A stretch of 64,000 bases of DNA from Malurus cyaneus samueli. Lineage: Eukaryota; Chordata; Aves; Passeriformes; Maluridae. The notes below the pieces were generated by a model, which worked only from the letters and a program-made list of their open reading frames with translations, was not told where the DNA came from and made no database searches. Where the stretch lies: the NCBI GenBank assembly GCA_009741485.1, contig CM019217.1, positions 36,969,298-37,033,297 on the forward strand, written 5' to 3'. Numbering within the stretch: the stretch's first letter is position 1; every line of letters starts with the position of its first letter. Both the position numbers and the translations under genes were made by a program. Positions 52,191 through 64,000 of the stretch are shown in pieces.

Positions 52191-55100
52191 GGATACCTGT
52201 TTTAGATAGCTGTAGGTTTGTGAAAAGATACAATGGAGAAACTGGCTATGGAGAGGTGGATTGGTGCTACAAGCAAAGCAAAGGAAAATGCAAAAGGAAA
52301 GGATAAACATGCAGTGTGGTACTTGCAAGTCATGTAAGATCTCAATATTTTACAGACTATTTCAGCTTTGCAGTCACTTCATCTTACAGACAACTTTGCT
52401 TTAGTTAAAATGCATCTTGGTCTTGCATCCGTTAAAGCTGTCCTTTAGAGAGTAACTGCTTGTGATATCATTAAATGCTCTTCAGTGACGTTTTTACTCG
52501 TGCATTTTAATTTTTATCACTTATTTAACTTCATACTATTTTTCATGGTTTTAGAAAATAATTAAGTCAGTAGATATAACTTTATTGTTTTTATGTCAGA
52601 ACAGGAAAGTAATCTAACCATATGAAGCAATTCCCATTGAGGAGAACAATAAAAAAAATAAGGTGTTGTTCCTTGCCCTTCTTTTCAATTTTTCCTTTCT
52701 CTCACTCTACTTCTATTGTTGGTTTTTTTGTTTTGTTTTAAACACTGCCAGTAAGTGAACTCAGACACTAGGTTAGCCATTTGACGTGGTTATAGGAAGT
52801 ACAATAACAATTTTAACAGCATTTCGATAGAGATTAGGGTTTTTTTTAATTGCAGAGAAAAATGGAAATGTTAGGAAACCCAAATATGAAAACACTTCAA
52901 TTGTAAAATTAAAAAAAAAAAAAAGAAAAGGAATTTCAGGATTTCGGGAGATGATGATAATACTTTAGATAGATAACCAATTATTAATTAATAGAAAAAG
53001 AAGACAAAAAGAATGTTAATTCCAGGATGAGTGAGTTGGACAGTGGGTTGTACTCCTACTCTCATTCATTACATTTAACAATATAACACAGCAGTTAGGA
53101 GGAAGGTGAGCAGATCAGGAAACAGGGTGACATGAAAGAGATTAGGCACTAGTGGCATTAAACAAACTGTAAAAAGTGTTGGTTACATGAGAAGCTGTGA
53201 AATGCAACTGAGAAGTAAAGGAATAACAAACTACTGGAAGAGATGATCTCTTTTCTTCCTTAAAATCTTTCTATGAAGTTTAGGACAGAGGAGAAAAAAA
53301 ATGACAGAGAATCTATCTTGGCTCCTATAAGTAAAAGGAACTGTTTTTTCATGTATAAACTCTCACTATGTACAATGACAAAATTACATGCATCACTGAA
53401 GTTTTCAATATTAAAAGTTCTGCTTTCACAATCAAATCCAGATGTGTGTCTCCTCATCAGAGCAAGTCCTGATTTCACTCTCTCCTGCTTGCTTCTGTAT
53501 TGTCTCACAGAACTTCCTGCTGACTGAGCAGTGCTTTCAATTGGATTAAGCTCTCAGGCTAATGATATATCCTTACTTTTTTTGGTAAAAGAGTAAAACA
53601 AGCACCTTTCTCAAATCTTTCATCCTCTTGATGACAGATCTTTAATTAGGGCATTTTCTAAGTTAAGTTATTTTCATGGAAAATTCTACTATTTTTGCCT
53701 AGGATGCCTAAACCAAAGCAAAACCAACAACACTTTTAATTTCTAGAATTGACAAAGATGAGGTTAATCTTGCCCACACCTCGCAAGACAAACACAAAGA
53801 GGAAATGACTTGCTGCTTTAGGCAGCAGCTGCACTAAAGTTCAAAAGCAAAATTTTATTCAGAGTCCTCTGGACAAAATTCAATATTTTCTCATCATCAG
53901 GCAACAGCATCTCTGAAAAGAGCCTAGTTCATTAAAATAATTACTATTAAATATAGAATAGGCCAGTATTACAGAATTCTAGTTATTAATCAAGATGGAT
54001 TTCAAGCATCCTGAATCTGAGTAAAAAAAAGTTTGAGAACAGTTGCAACAGAAAGGTAAAGAAGCATTCCAAATGGCAAATGACACTGCTGTAGTGTGAT
54101 GAAATTATGAAAGATTTCACTGGAACAGAAAAGAGGATGAAAGAAAAATTAGTAGAATAATACAGTTGTCACTCAAAGCAGATAAAGGAAGGGTCATAAA
54201 CATCATGTGAACTCTGACACTTAAAGGGAAGATTTACACAATAATGAAACAATGAACACAAGGCTTTGCATTCAATGAAATAGGATACAAAATATGTATG
54301 TTTAGAAATACTCTAAGAAGCAGAGTAGGCAATCCTTGCATATGATACTGTGTTAATAATTAACATACATATGCATACATCAAATTTTGCCCAAAAGCAC
54401 TACTGAGACGCTGTTGTGTTTTTACGTAAATAGATTAAAATATAACAATATAATAAAATTTTCAAAGAGAAGTTGTGAGATGCTGTCAAGTGCTAAAAAT
54501 GAGTGCTGGCTTTTCCCCTTCATTTTTGTTCTGAATCTCCATACACCTTTACTACTGCAGACAAGTACAATATTCTCCTAAAATACATACAGTGTGGCTG
54601 AGGGATTCTATCCTTATGGAAACAATGAGCTACAATCTATGGGAACAACACCACTGTAGTCAGTACTAGGCAAGTTCTAGGAACAAGCCTAAAAGCATTT
54701 CATGGTTTTTAACAGTTTTCATACAATAACCCACAGCCAAGATACAGAATCCTTAGAAGCAAGAACATTTTCAATGAATCTGTGTGGACATGCTTTGGCA
54801 GAACATCTATTATCTCCAAACACACTGCCAAAGCAAAATCACAAATATTCATGTTATTTTCCGGCATTTTCTGTTGATCCCATGGGGGTTACTTTATGTC
54901 TGTCTTGAGTATAGCAACAAGACCTTCCAACCTGGCAGACTTCTCCGTCTTTGCTTGGAGCCAAAACTAATATATCCGGTTTCTAATTTATCAAGTACTT
55001 AACTCCTCTTACTGTGTACTTTATGGAAACATAAAAAATAACACCCCAGAATATAAAAAAAAAAAAGTGGAATCTTTTAAATGTGCAATTTTTTTTTTCT

Positions 55101-57440
55101 ATTAAGCTATTATTATCACTTCCATGGATGATTTCATCAAATCCTACAGAACAGTTGAAAAGACAAAATAGGAAGATAGATTGGTAAACAGAAATTACCA
55201 GCTATGGGCTCATTATTCTTAATATTCCAACCCTGAACTGGCCTTTAAAAGACAAATTTCTACTCTGCTGTGTAGTTTCTGCACCACGGCCCCATGATTA
55301 ATTATCAGGCACCACATGCAAAATCCACTATGATGGATTGTCTGCCCACATCAGCATAATTACTAACCACAGTCATTGACAGTCCTTGCTACTGGAGCAA
55401 CCAACCAGTAGGATTGAGAGGTGAATGAAAATACTTTGTAAGAAAGGGCAAAGAAATGCAATTAGTTAAAGGAAGACATGCCAAGCTGGCATAATCCCTC
55501 AGCTTCAGGGAACAACTGATAGCTGACAGCAGAGTGAATAATTCACAACAAATCACTTAGGAAATGCATCTTCTTTCGATGCTGACTCTGTAGACTCTAT
55601 ACACTTAGACTCCAATACTTAGAATTTGAGTGTTGCTTAATCATTAGAAAATCATGTCTCTTATTATGATCCTTGAGGGAACAAATCACCGTTATAATCT
55701 TAAACACACTTGAGAACTTTGAAACTTCAAAACTTTTACAGTGACTGTGACTGTTTTTCTTAAGATGACAAAGAAAAATTGGATTCTGAATGAGACTATA
55801 TTGTAAAACTTCTGAGCATTACTTCATATTTAGGTGAAGCTTTATTCTCAGAATTTAAAATTGAAGTCAGCAGGTGAGCAATAGGATAACTTTTGATGGG
55901 GTAGCCTACAGCAAATTTAGTCACACAAAGTAGGGTTCTCATAAGTCTGATGTCTAAAGGCCGCTTTCAGGCTTGTGTTGGCACTCTTGATTTGTCTTTA
56001 GTGTCCTTCTCCAATAAGTTGAGGAGACTTGCCTTCTGAGCCTACCTCTTTGCTTTTCATGACTTCAAAGAAAAGCAGGTAGCAGCTACAGGCATCTCAA
56101 AGTTAATAATTTGGTTGTTGAGAAAATAGTCCTCCTGTTCATGTCCCCTGTGGATTCAATTCTGTTAAAAAGAGATGTTTGTTCTTTATGGAAGAGACAG
56201 CCAGAAGAATTACAATCTGCTCTAACCAGAAAACAAGGGCAGCTATATCTGTTTTCATCTAATGAATTTGCCCTTTGAAGTATCACCTTTTATTTTCCTG
56301 TTCTTCTACAGTGATCTTTGTTTTTTAATGGTAATATAAATAATTAATGACAAATGAAAATATTGGGGTTTGAAAAGAAAAATTCTGCTAAAAGGAAAGC
56401 TGTATGTGGATGCTCTTTTGTGATATATAATGATAGACTTCTAAATTGAAAATCACTTGAGAGTGGCAGGCTAAAATGAGACATATTTTTAAAGAAAAAA
56501 GGATGTCTTCAGGTCATTTTCTTGTACTACTAAGAATTTGTGCCTGGTTATAAAGGGGAGTTGCCATTCAATGGCCTAACTGCTCTCAACTGGTTCAATC
56601 AGGACTAACAACTCTAAGTGCTCCCTACAACACAGGAAACATCTTTAGTAGTTATATTATATTCTTTTCTTTATCACTAACAACTGCAGATGCAAAATTT
56701 CAAAATGAGATTGTGCATACAGAAATTCATACCATCTCCTCTAAGGAATTTAGCTGCAATCCAATTTACTGGGTAAAAAGATAAACTAAAAGGGGTTTTC
56801 TATTCCTGTTGCTAGTTTTAAAACTAAAGATGTTTTATTGAAGAGTTTTCCATTTTTCTAAAACTAATGACAGCACAGTTTGAGCGGTGAATCAGGCTGA
56901 TAAAGCATGAAGACAGTACCAGATTGAAACTGTTCAGAACCATTCTGAATATTGCATTGCAAAAAGCAGACATCTCATTCATTCTTAATAAAATTATACT
57001 GGGAAACTTTACTCTGAACCCCCACAATTTCTTTACGAACATGTACTCACTCAACAGGCACATCCTCAGCCAGGAAAAAACCTGTAATTACTGTACCTAT
57101 GGTAAAGAGGGTGAGGTTGTGCCAGTTCCAACCAGACAGCTGCACTCTGACAGAAACATTGCCAGTGCTTCTGCAAACAAGAAACCTCTGCAATGAGGTC
57201 TGTAAGTACCAGTCTTGGGTTCACCTCACAAGAGATGGTAAACTGCAGTAATTAAATAAGCTCTCTTCTAAATGACTGAAACTTCTCTATTTTTAATAAA
57301 TATTTGATAAAATTTCTCCTGCATAAGTAATTTGACGTGTTTTACGATGAAGATCTTTGACTTTTAGAGGAGGACTGAAACCTGTGAATCTTTTCTATTC
57401 CAAGATTACAAGTTCAGTTTCACAGCCATCAGGCATTGGA

Positions 57441-57790
57441 GGAAAAAATCCAGAGAAATATGAAAGCACCTTAAAGAAGGGAGTGGGCTGTATGCGTCTT
57501 CTAATACAAATTCAATCAACCCACAAAACTACTGATTGAGATCCTATAAGTATATTCTCCTAAAGCTATACTGTTCATAGTCTTCATTCTTATTGTGAAA
57601 ATCCTTCATAAATGTGGAAAAAATCCAGAGAAATATGAAAGCACCTTAAAGAAGCGAGTGGGTTGCATGCATCTTTTAATACAATTTCAATCAACCCACA
57701 AAACTACTGATTGAGATCCTATCATCGTATTCTCCTACAGCTATGCTGTCCAAAGTCTTCATTCTTATTGTGGAAATCCTTCATAAATGT
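57441..57790. repeat. Direct tandem duplication, 2 x 175 bp
   Basis: Copy 1 is 57441-57615 and copy 2 is 57616-57790. They abut exactly and align without a gap. By hand I count 15 mismatches in 175 positions, about 91% identity. Most differences are single-base changes scattered in the middle part. I recognise neither copy as a known element. Confidence 0.95.
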
Positions 57791-58221
57791 GTAATAATGA
57801 AATGTTATTCCATTTATCACCATTTAATAAGTGAACAGGATTCACCACTGATAACTTCTGCAGAAAGGTACATGGCTCCCAAAATTTATGAAACAGATTT
57901 TCATGTGACCTGTAAGCAATGAAACAGCTTGTAGGGTGATCTATTGTATTCTGCTGTTAAAAATCAAGATATCCAAAAGTGATATTATCATGGCCATGAC
58001 TGATTTTTCTATATGTGTTTATGAGTAATTTCTCTTAAACTCCTAGTTACAGGCTGTGGATAAAATCCTGGCGCTGTATCATTTCAGCCGTATGATGTGC
58101 CATAGAATACATGGTTGAAGATATAACAGTACAAGAAATGTGGCATACTTTTAAATATATTATTGCCAGTATATTTCACACAATTTTGGTCTACTTGGGA
58201 AAGTAAGAAATTTAGGTTTTT

Positions 58222-58240
58222 AAAAAAAAAAAAAAAAAAA
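58222..58240. repeat. Poly-A tract (A19)
   Basis: Nineteen A, preceded by five T. Confidence 0.9.
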
Positions 58241-59600
58241 GACCCAATATTATTTTTTTATAAGCTTAGACACATCAGAGCAAGAAATTCACTGGAAGTT
58301 ATAATATTAAAATGTAACAATTATTAATATTTCAATTATTGTTACTTGAGTTACTGCTCTAATAATATTATAATCTAATATGGCCAGATAATTTAGAAAG
58401 CAGCCATTACCACAAAGGGAGATTTCAGTGATGATGTCAAACTGCAGAAGTTTTCAGAGTTAAAGAAGAGCAGTGATCATCTGTGGTATGCTCTAGTACA
58501 AACTAACTATGCAGAAAACCACAAATACCTACAGTTTAAATTCCTGTGTTTAACGATGGTGTACAGAGTAAGACTCTACCTATGCTGATCATCTTTCATT
58601 CTCCATTTTTCCATGTCTGTCCCCTTTCTTTTTACAGAAAAAATATATCTCTCTTCAATGTAGATCAGATTCTCTAGAGCTCTTAAAAGTGTCAAAATAA
58701 CATATAAACCAAAGAATTTAAAATATAAGATTTCCCATTAAAGCTGTATACTAGCAGAGGGGAAACTCCTAATTGTATTTCTAGGCTAAGTGAAAAGGCC
58801 AGAAACAACACTCAGAAGTTAACTCTTGGTTTACAGACTGCACCACCTTTCTCTGAAAGACTCTTAGAGACCAACACTGAGTCGACAAAAAACTTCTTTA
58901 AGCACAAGCACCAAGTCAGATTTTTTTAGTCAATATGATACGACATTATCATATCACCTTACACAGCAGCAATGCCACATAATTTTATCTTAAAAACTAT
59001 ATTCTTACTAAAATTGAACCTTAATCCACTTAAAGTCAGATTTAATTTTTTTACTCTGAATTACAGTGCCTCAATTACCAGTTTTTCTTACAAGTAGAAT
59101 GGTTATAAAGCTGCACAGGCTTTAACTGAAGTACAATGACTTTCAACAGAAAAAAAATTATTTTAAGGTAATGACATGTAAACCATGCCTTTATATTTGG
59201 GCTCAGAAGAGACACATGCAACCCATTAGATTAATTCCTATTATATACCTTCAAGGAAAGCAGCTATCCCTGCAACCACCTGGAAACATTTTTCCATGGA
59301 AATCTAGTCAAGAGCCAATTAAGGAACAAAGCACACAATGATGGACTAGCCCAGACTAAACAAGAGGTTTTAGGGGAGCCAGTGGTTGACTTCAGGGAGA
59401 ACAGTAAAGAAAGCTGTTTTTTCCCAGACTGGAAGAGCTGCCCAGCAGTTTTTTTAGCTTCCAGCTACATTTGTAGCTGTGAAAGCTATTTTAACAATGG
59501 TGATCAAGTCTCACGTTTCAGTATGTAAAATGATTACAGAAATAAATCCTGTCTCAATCATTCTAATACTTGTGGACTAGAGGAATATATTGCAGGACTT

Positions 59601-59652
59601 AAGAGTATTTCTTCTCTATAATTTCAAAGAGTATTTCTTCTCTATAATTTAA
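59601..59652. repeat. Tandem repeat, 2 x 26 bp
   Basis: The unit begins AAGAGTATTTCTTCTCTATA. The copies at 59601-59626 and 59627-59652 differ at one base near the end, so the duplication is recent. Confidence 0.93.
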
Positions 59653-60330
59653 AATCATCTACTTTTTAAATGTTTAGTTTTTTATTTTTTTTTAATAACA
59701 GATAATGTAGATTTGCATAGGAAAGAAAGAAAGTGTATAATCCTCAGCATTTTCAACATACCTGAAAATGAGATCCTGAGGCTTCATAAGTATGTCCAAA
59801 TTTTTTAATTTATATGCAACAGCTGGATAGTATGAGATTCCTCAGTTTAGTTCTATCAACTTCCTAGTTTGGTATTGCAGAAAGATTTTGATGAATACCT
59901 TAAAACTAGAGGCACCTGATCTTTCGCAAGCATATAAGCAATCGATGCCCTTGCCCCATGCCCCCTTTTTTCCTCCTTTTGTTTTTTTCTCTCTCATTTA
60001 ATATTTTCTCCAAAGTTTATCTATGGATAATAAAAAGTGAACAAAATGGGTCTGTAAAGACACTAGGGTGTTATGAGAGAAAGAATGCATGGGAATTTAT
60101 TTTTAAAGAAATTTTAATTCATATTTTATCAGTATGACTTGGATGGCACTCACAATAGCAGTTACGGCATACTGTTTCCTTAAAAATAAAAAAGAAGCAA
60201 ATAAATAATGTGTGTTATAATTCCTAGAAATCTTCCTGTAACTACAAGCTAGGGATTAAGGGGAGAAAAAAAGAAACAGCACTGCAGCATTTGAGGTTTG
60301 CTTAAAGGCTTTAAAAGTTATATTTATCTA

Positions 60331-60356
60331 TATCTCCATATCTAGATATAGAGATA
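60331..60356. repeat. 26-nt near-perfect palindrome
   Basis: Arms of 13 nt are centred between 60343 and 60344 with one mismatched pair, around a TCTAGA core. The sequence is built from ATAT/GATA-like steps, and a T21 tract follows at 60363. It is probably a simple-sequence product. Confidence 0.75.
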
Positions 60357-60362
60357 GTTTCC

Positions 60363-60383
60363 TTTTTTTTTTTTTTTTTTTTT
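60363..60383. repeat. Poly-T tract (T21)
   Basis: Twenty-one T, six bases after the palindrome at 60331-60356. Confidence 0.9.
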
Positions 60384-60690
60384 ACAACATTATATTAATA
60401 TTATTATTACAAAGCAATCAAAACTGGAGAGGAGAGAGCTGTTGCAGTTTGCATGGAGTAGATGATGAATGTGTGGTTAACAGAAGCAATGTGCTTCCTA
60501 ATTAGGCACCAAAAAGAGGTATTATGGTAATGCTCTATCTGTGACTTGACCTTCACGTGGCAATAAAGTGATATAGAGAATTTAACAATCAGAGGCAGTA
60601 CATTCCATTTCAGCAGTAAGGGGAAAAGACACACAGGAAGAAATGGCACTAGTAACACATTTAACCCAACGCAGCTCTCTCTGGTGTGCA

Positions 60691-60778
60691 GGTTTGGGTT
60701 TTTTTTGGGTTTTTTTGGTTTTTTTTCTTTCGTTTGGTTTTTTTTTTTTTTTTTTTTTTGTTTTTGTTTTTTTTTTGT
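60691..60778. repeat. T/G low-complexity tract
   Basis: Runs of T interrupted by GGG, GG and single G or C, including about 22 consecutive T at 60738-60759. It produces phenylalanine-rich spurious frames. Confidence 0.9.
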
Positions 60779-61002
60779 GGTATCTAATTTTCAGGGTCTT
60801 AAAAGGTCTCAGATTTACCCTTTATACTTGCATATGACTTTCATGGTCAGAGTTTCAAAACCCAGCACAATAAAAAATTGCTTTTTAAATCTCTGACATA
60901 GCAAGAAAAACCTCCTATGCTACAAGGAGTTAGACAGAAGTTTAACTAAACATGCACATTAAAATGTAAATGCACAGCCAGAAATATATGTAGGTATGGT
61001 TA

Positions 61003-61043
61003 TATAATATATAACATAATAAACATTAATATATATATATATA
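61003..61043. repeat. AT dinucleotide-rich microsatellite
   Basis: Interrupted TA repeats, including a clean (AT)8-like run at 61028-61043. Confidence 0.85.
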
Positions 61044-61339
61044 CTTGGATATATTACACAATTATGCAATATACATGTACACCTTTATATATGTGTTTGT
61101 ATACAATTGCACATAGAATCTGCAATAGCTTACACATAGGTCATCATAAAATGGGGAGTTGAAGGATTTATTCAGAGGTTTTTTTAATTGAAAAGACCTG
61201 TTTTGCCCCACTAATGCCTCAGATCAGCACAACTACAATACTATTAGCTCTGCTAGTAAGAAAAGCTATGGAAGCTGTCTACTTTGTGGAAAAGGAAGGT
61301 TTTAAAAACTCTGTTCACCTTCAAACTCTCTCATTCAGC

Positions 61340-61835
61340 TACAAATTTTCAGAGACTTCAAAGAACATCTCGGGAATTACAGGTTTCAGTAACAAATTAT
61401 TAGAATGCATAAGTGAAGGACATCTCACCAGGATAAATACGGAAAAAGTCAGCATGCCTCTAGCAAAAGGAAATCCTGCCCTGCCAAAATTTCAGACTTC
61501 TTTACACTGAGCTAAGGGTGGTCTAGCTGATCCAGTCCACTTGGATTTCCACAATAATTTTGAGGAATTTAGAGAGCCACAGTCTAAAGTGAAAAAACTG
61601 TCATATATATATGCTGTGACTGAAGTATGTGATGTGGAGTACAAAATAAAATGCTTATTTCTTACGGGAGATTGCCAGTGAAGTTTTTCCATAGTGTGTC
61701 TTAGAACTTTTACCATTCCATATATTAACAAATAACCTGAGAATCAAGGGGTAATGTCACTAAGTGACATTAGTTTGCTGATGATACAAAGTCAGTGGTT
61801 ACCTGTGAAGAATCATAGAAGAATCTGTAAGAAGA
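61340..61835 (+). mobile_element. Very old CR1/L3-like reverse-transcriptase relic
   Basis: Scattered reverse-transcriptase landmarks survive in the order expected for CR1/L3/L2 LINEs. 'gcatgcctctagcaaaagga' near 61452 corresponds to the block before the polymerase core. 'ccagtccacttggatttcca' near 61531 corresponds to the 'YLDF..' strand. 'ccattccatatattaacaaa' near 61713 corresponds to the 'LFNIFINDL' box. 'tttgctgatgatacaaa' near 61774 translates as the intact catalytic FADDTK box. The gaps between them contain stop codons and frame changes, so nothing is expressed. The 98-residue open frame at 61214-61510 overlaps its start and is not a gene. Limits are approximate. Confidence 0.68.
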
Positions 61836-64000
61836 GTTTGGGCAGTACTTGGGCCCAGTGAACCAGCACCCATCTGGTGCAGCCAAAGTTTGAAAACCAC
61901 TGTTATATATGGAAAAAAACATCTTAAAAAGCATCCATGAAAAACCTATAATTTCTTCTTCTGTAACACTACTTTCCCAGAAGTAAATATAAATGCTCTT
62001 TTCACTGAGGTGGCAGTTGGAAAACAGCCTTTTTGCCAAATGAATGGGAGGTTTACCTTCACCAGGATTTTGCCCCATCTGATTCTCCACATATAAAACA
62101 AAGAAAAATACTGAAAGTTATGGCCAATTAAGTTTAGATGTTAAATTATAGTATCTAAATGAAAGTCAATAATACAACTGAGCTGAAAAACAAAGACAAA
62201 CATATCCATTAGATTAAGATTTGATGTTGTTTATTATTATATTTAGGGCTTTTTTTCCTTTGGTGGCACTATATCTACATTCTGTTTTTGTAAATCTGAC
62301 TGTACAGTGACTCAATGTCTGTACATGTCAGCATCCAGAATATGTCCACAGTATTTGTCCATATGTCCATAATAACTAAACAACTCTGGGAAATCCTATA
62401 TTGACTGAATAAAATCTCTGCACTCAACTTCAAATAGTTTCTTGTGCATTTTTCTTATTGATGTGACTGCATTTAGGAGATAATATGTTGTTGCTTTTGT
62501 TTCATAAGCAGCAGATTGAGTTTGAAATGGAAGATCTTGTGAAATCTAACAGTAAAGGAAACAGTTCTGATAAATGTATATAATTACACTGAATTTCATT
62601 TGTTAATGAAAATTAAACTAATTTGTTTAGGGGCAACCAAGACAAATGCAGAAAAATTAACTCAGTAGTAAGTTCTTTTTGTTAAAGAAATTGGTATAGA
62701 CCTTTAACATACAAGCAAGCACATGCTGATGGAGTAATATTGGCTCTGGAAAGCTGAAAACCAAGGAAGCTTTACTTTATGGGTAAAACATTTGATGTAA
62801 CTGTCAAAATTTTGTATATAAAAACTGCACTAAAAAGGCAAAACTACCTCTTTTACAAGACAAAATCACGCCTTTGGATCCCAATAAACAGATGCATTAC
62901 CAATTAAAGAGAAAGATACTAAAGTTTCAGATTAAGATCCAGGTACTGCAAACCTGCTATGAGTGTTGGCAGCATTTTTTAGGACAGTAGTAATTTAGAA
63001 GATGAAAAGGATGCCATAATAAGGAAATTAAGTAATATTCTATCTCCAGGGACTCACTGCTACCATCAGAAAAGGCGACAGTTATGGATTAGATTTATAA
63101 GACACAGACATGCTTGGTATAGATCATAAAACTAATTGTGAATTGCACAGAAATAAAGACAATGAAACTATTGGTTTCATCTCATGGTGAACTAAGTAGA
63201 CAGAAATAGCATATTTAAGCTATAAAACATGCTTAATCTGCACAAACCAATGGACTTGAAAAAGAAAATGGGGCAAAAGAAAAAAAAAACAAAACCATTG
63301 ATAAGCAACTTGTACTACACACGTCTGTGTAATTTCTGATTTATGTCATTGCTTGAAATAAATGATCTGTTAGACAGATTTTGAAAGAGCAAGGAGTGAG
63401 GAGGAAGGGGAGAAGAAAAATATGGAGATTACATGGTTAAAATAATTTTGATTTTCACTCTTTCTAAACCACCATAACATCATCATTTGTAAAAAGCAGC
63501 CTATAGCTTCTTCTCTGGCACATAATAAATATGGGTACATAGATAACGGAATGTGAATTGGGTGGATTATTTTCGGCTTCAAATTATGCAGATACAAAAT
63601 AAATTCTACGCCATCATCTTCAGAGGAAAAAAGGGTCATCCGAAAGATATGCACTTCCCTGTCTTATTCTAGGTTAAACAAACTGTATCATGAAGTACTT
63701 TCTTGGAGCTGTCATTTAAGTTTAGGATTCCCTAACATGCATCCTAAGAGCACAAACTTCAACATACAGCTTTTAAACAGTGCAGTATAGCATAAACCAG
63801 GCAAAACTAAGCTCTTGCAGGTTATCATTATAATAAAAACCAATTAAATTTTTCAGATTCAAAAGAGACACTTTCTCTCTCTGGTAATTTGGAAAGTGAA
63901 AAGCCCATTGGGATACACATTTTTCATAATTTCAGATCACGCTTGACCTTACCTCTTTTGTTTAACCAAGCCTATTAATCAAATACATCCCAGAGGTGAC
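61836..64000 (-). other. Intron, window end
   Basis: AT-rich sequence without recognised exon, RNA gene or transposon. The region directly after 61836 may still contain unrecognisable LINE sequence. Confidence 0.55.

Larger units (their letters stand above)
49548..61339 (-). other. Intron with tandem duplication and low-complexity tracts
   Basis: No exon was recognised. It holds the pyrimidine tract at 49655, the GATGA repeat at 52163, an A14 run at 52911-52924, the 175-bp duplication, the 26-bp duplication, the palindrome and the T/G tract. Possibly constrained blocks lie at 51650-51900, 55200-55580 and 60420-60620. Confidence 0.5.

Noticed and set aside
1..64000. CRISPR arrays, tRNA or rRNA genes, operons, phage or plasmid modules
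   Set aside because: No regularly spaced repeats, cloverleaf-forming sequence, long gene-dense frames or bacterial signals were seen. Everything fits vertebrate intron.

Overview
The window looks like nuclear DNA from a bird. It is AT-rich, intron-dominated vertebrate sequence with few repeats. The recognisable repeats are almost all CR1-type LINEs, and several end in the typical avian CR1 3' tail (a 'ttggact..gatgat/gacc..cttt' block followed by 'gattctatg'-like octamers). A crocodilian or turtle source cannot be strictly excluded, but the sparse repeats and these tails favour a bird. There are no bacterial features: no operons, ribosome binding sites or CRISPR arrays.

I find one supported protein-coding exon, at 6052-6237 on the minus strand. 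It is 186 bp long, with a good branch point, pyrimidine tract, AG acceptor and GTAAGT donor. It encodes part of the catalytic domain of a polypeptide N-acetylgalactosaminyltransferase, including the DSH form of the metal-binding DXH motif. From memory of the family it fits GALNTL6 best; GALNT10 is the main alternative. GALNTL6 is known for very long introns. That would explain why 6238-64000 (about 57.8 kb, the 5' side of the gene) and 1-6051 (the 3' side) hold no other exon I can recognise.

Layout: 1-3564 intron; 3565-4785 CR1 (+) with broken reverse transcriptase; 4786-6051 intron; 6052-6237 exon (-); 6238-12639 intron with a 70-nt hairpin at 11039-11108; 12640-13400 old CR1 (-); 13401-30309 intron with only simple repeats; 30310-31134 CR1 (+); 31135-38281 intron with possibly constrained AT-rich blocks; 38282-39068 CR1 (-); 39069-41189 intron with a C18 tract; 41190-41450 old CR1 fragment (+); 41451-48933 intron; 48934-49547 CR1 (+); 49548-61339 intron with a 175-bp tandem duplication and several low-complexity tracts; 61340-61835 very old CR1/L3-like reverse transcriptase relic (+); 61836-64000 intron.

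I found no new gene system. The items most worth checking are the perfect-stem hairpin at 11039-11108, the 175-bp tandem duplication, and several intronic blocks that look like conserved non-coding elements by eye.
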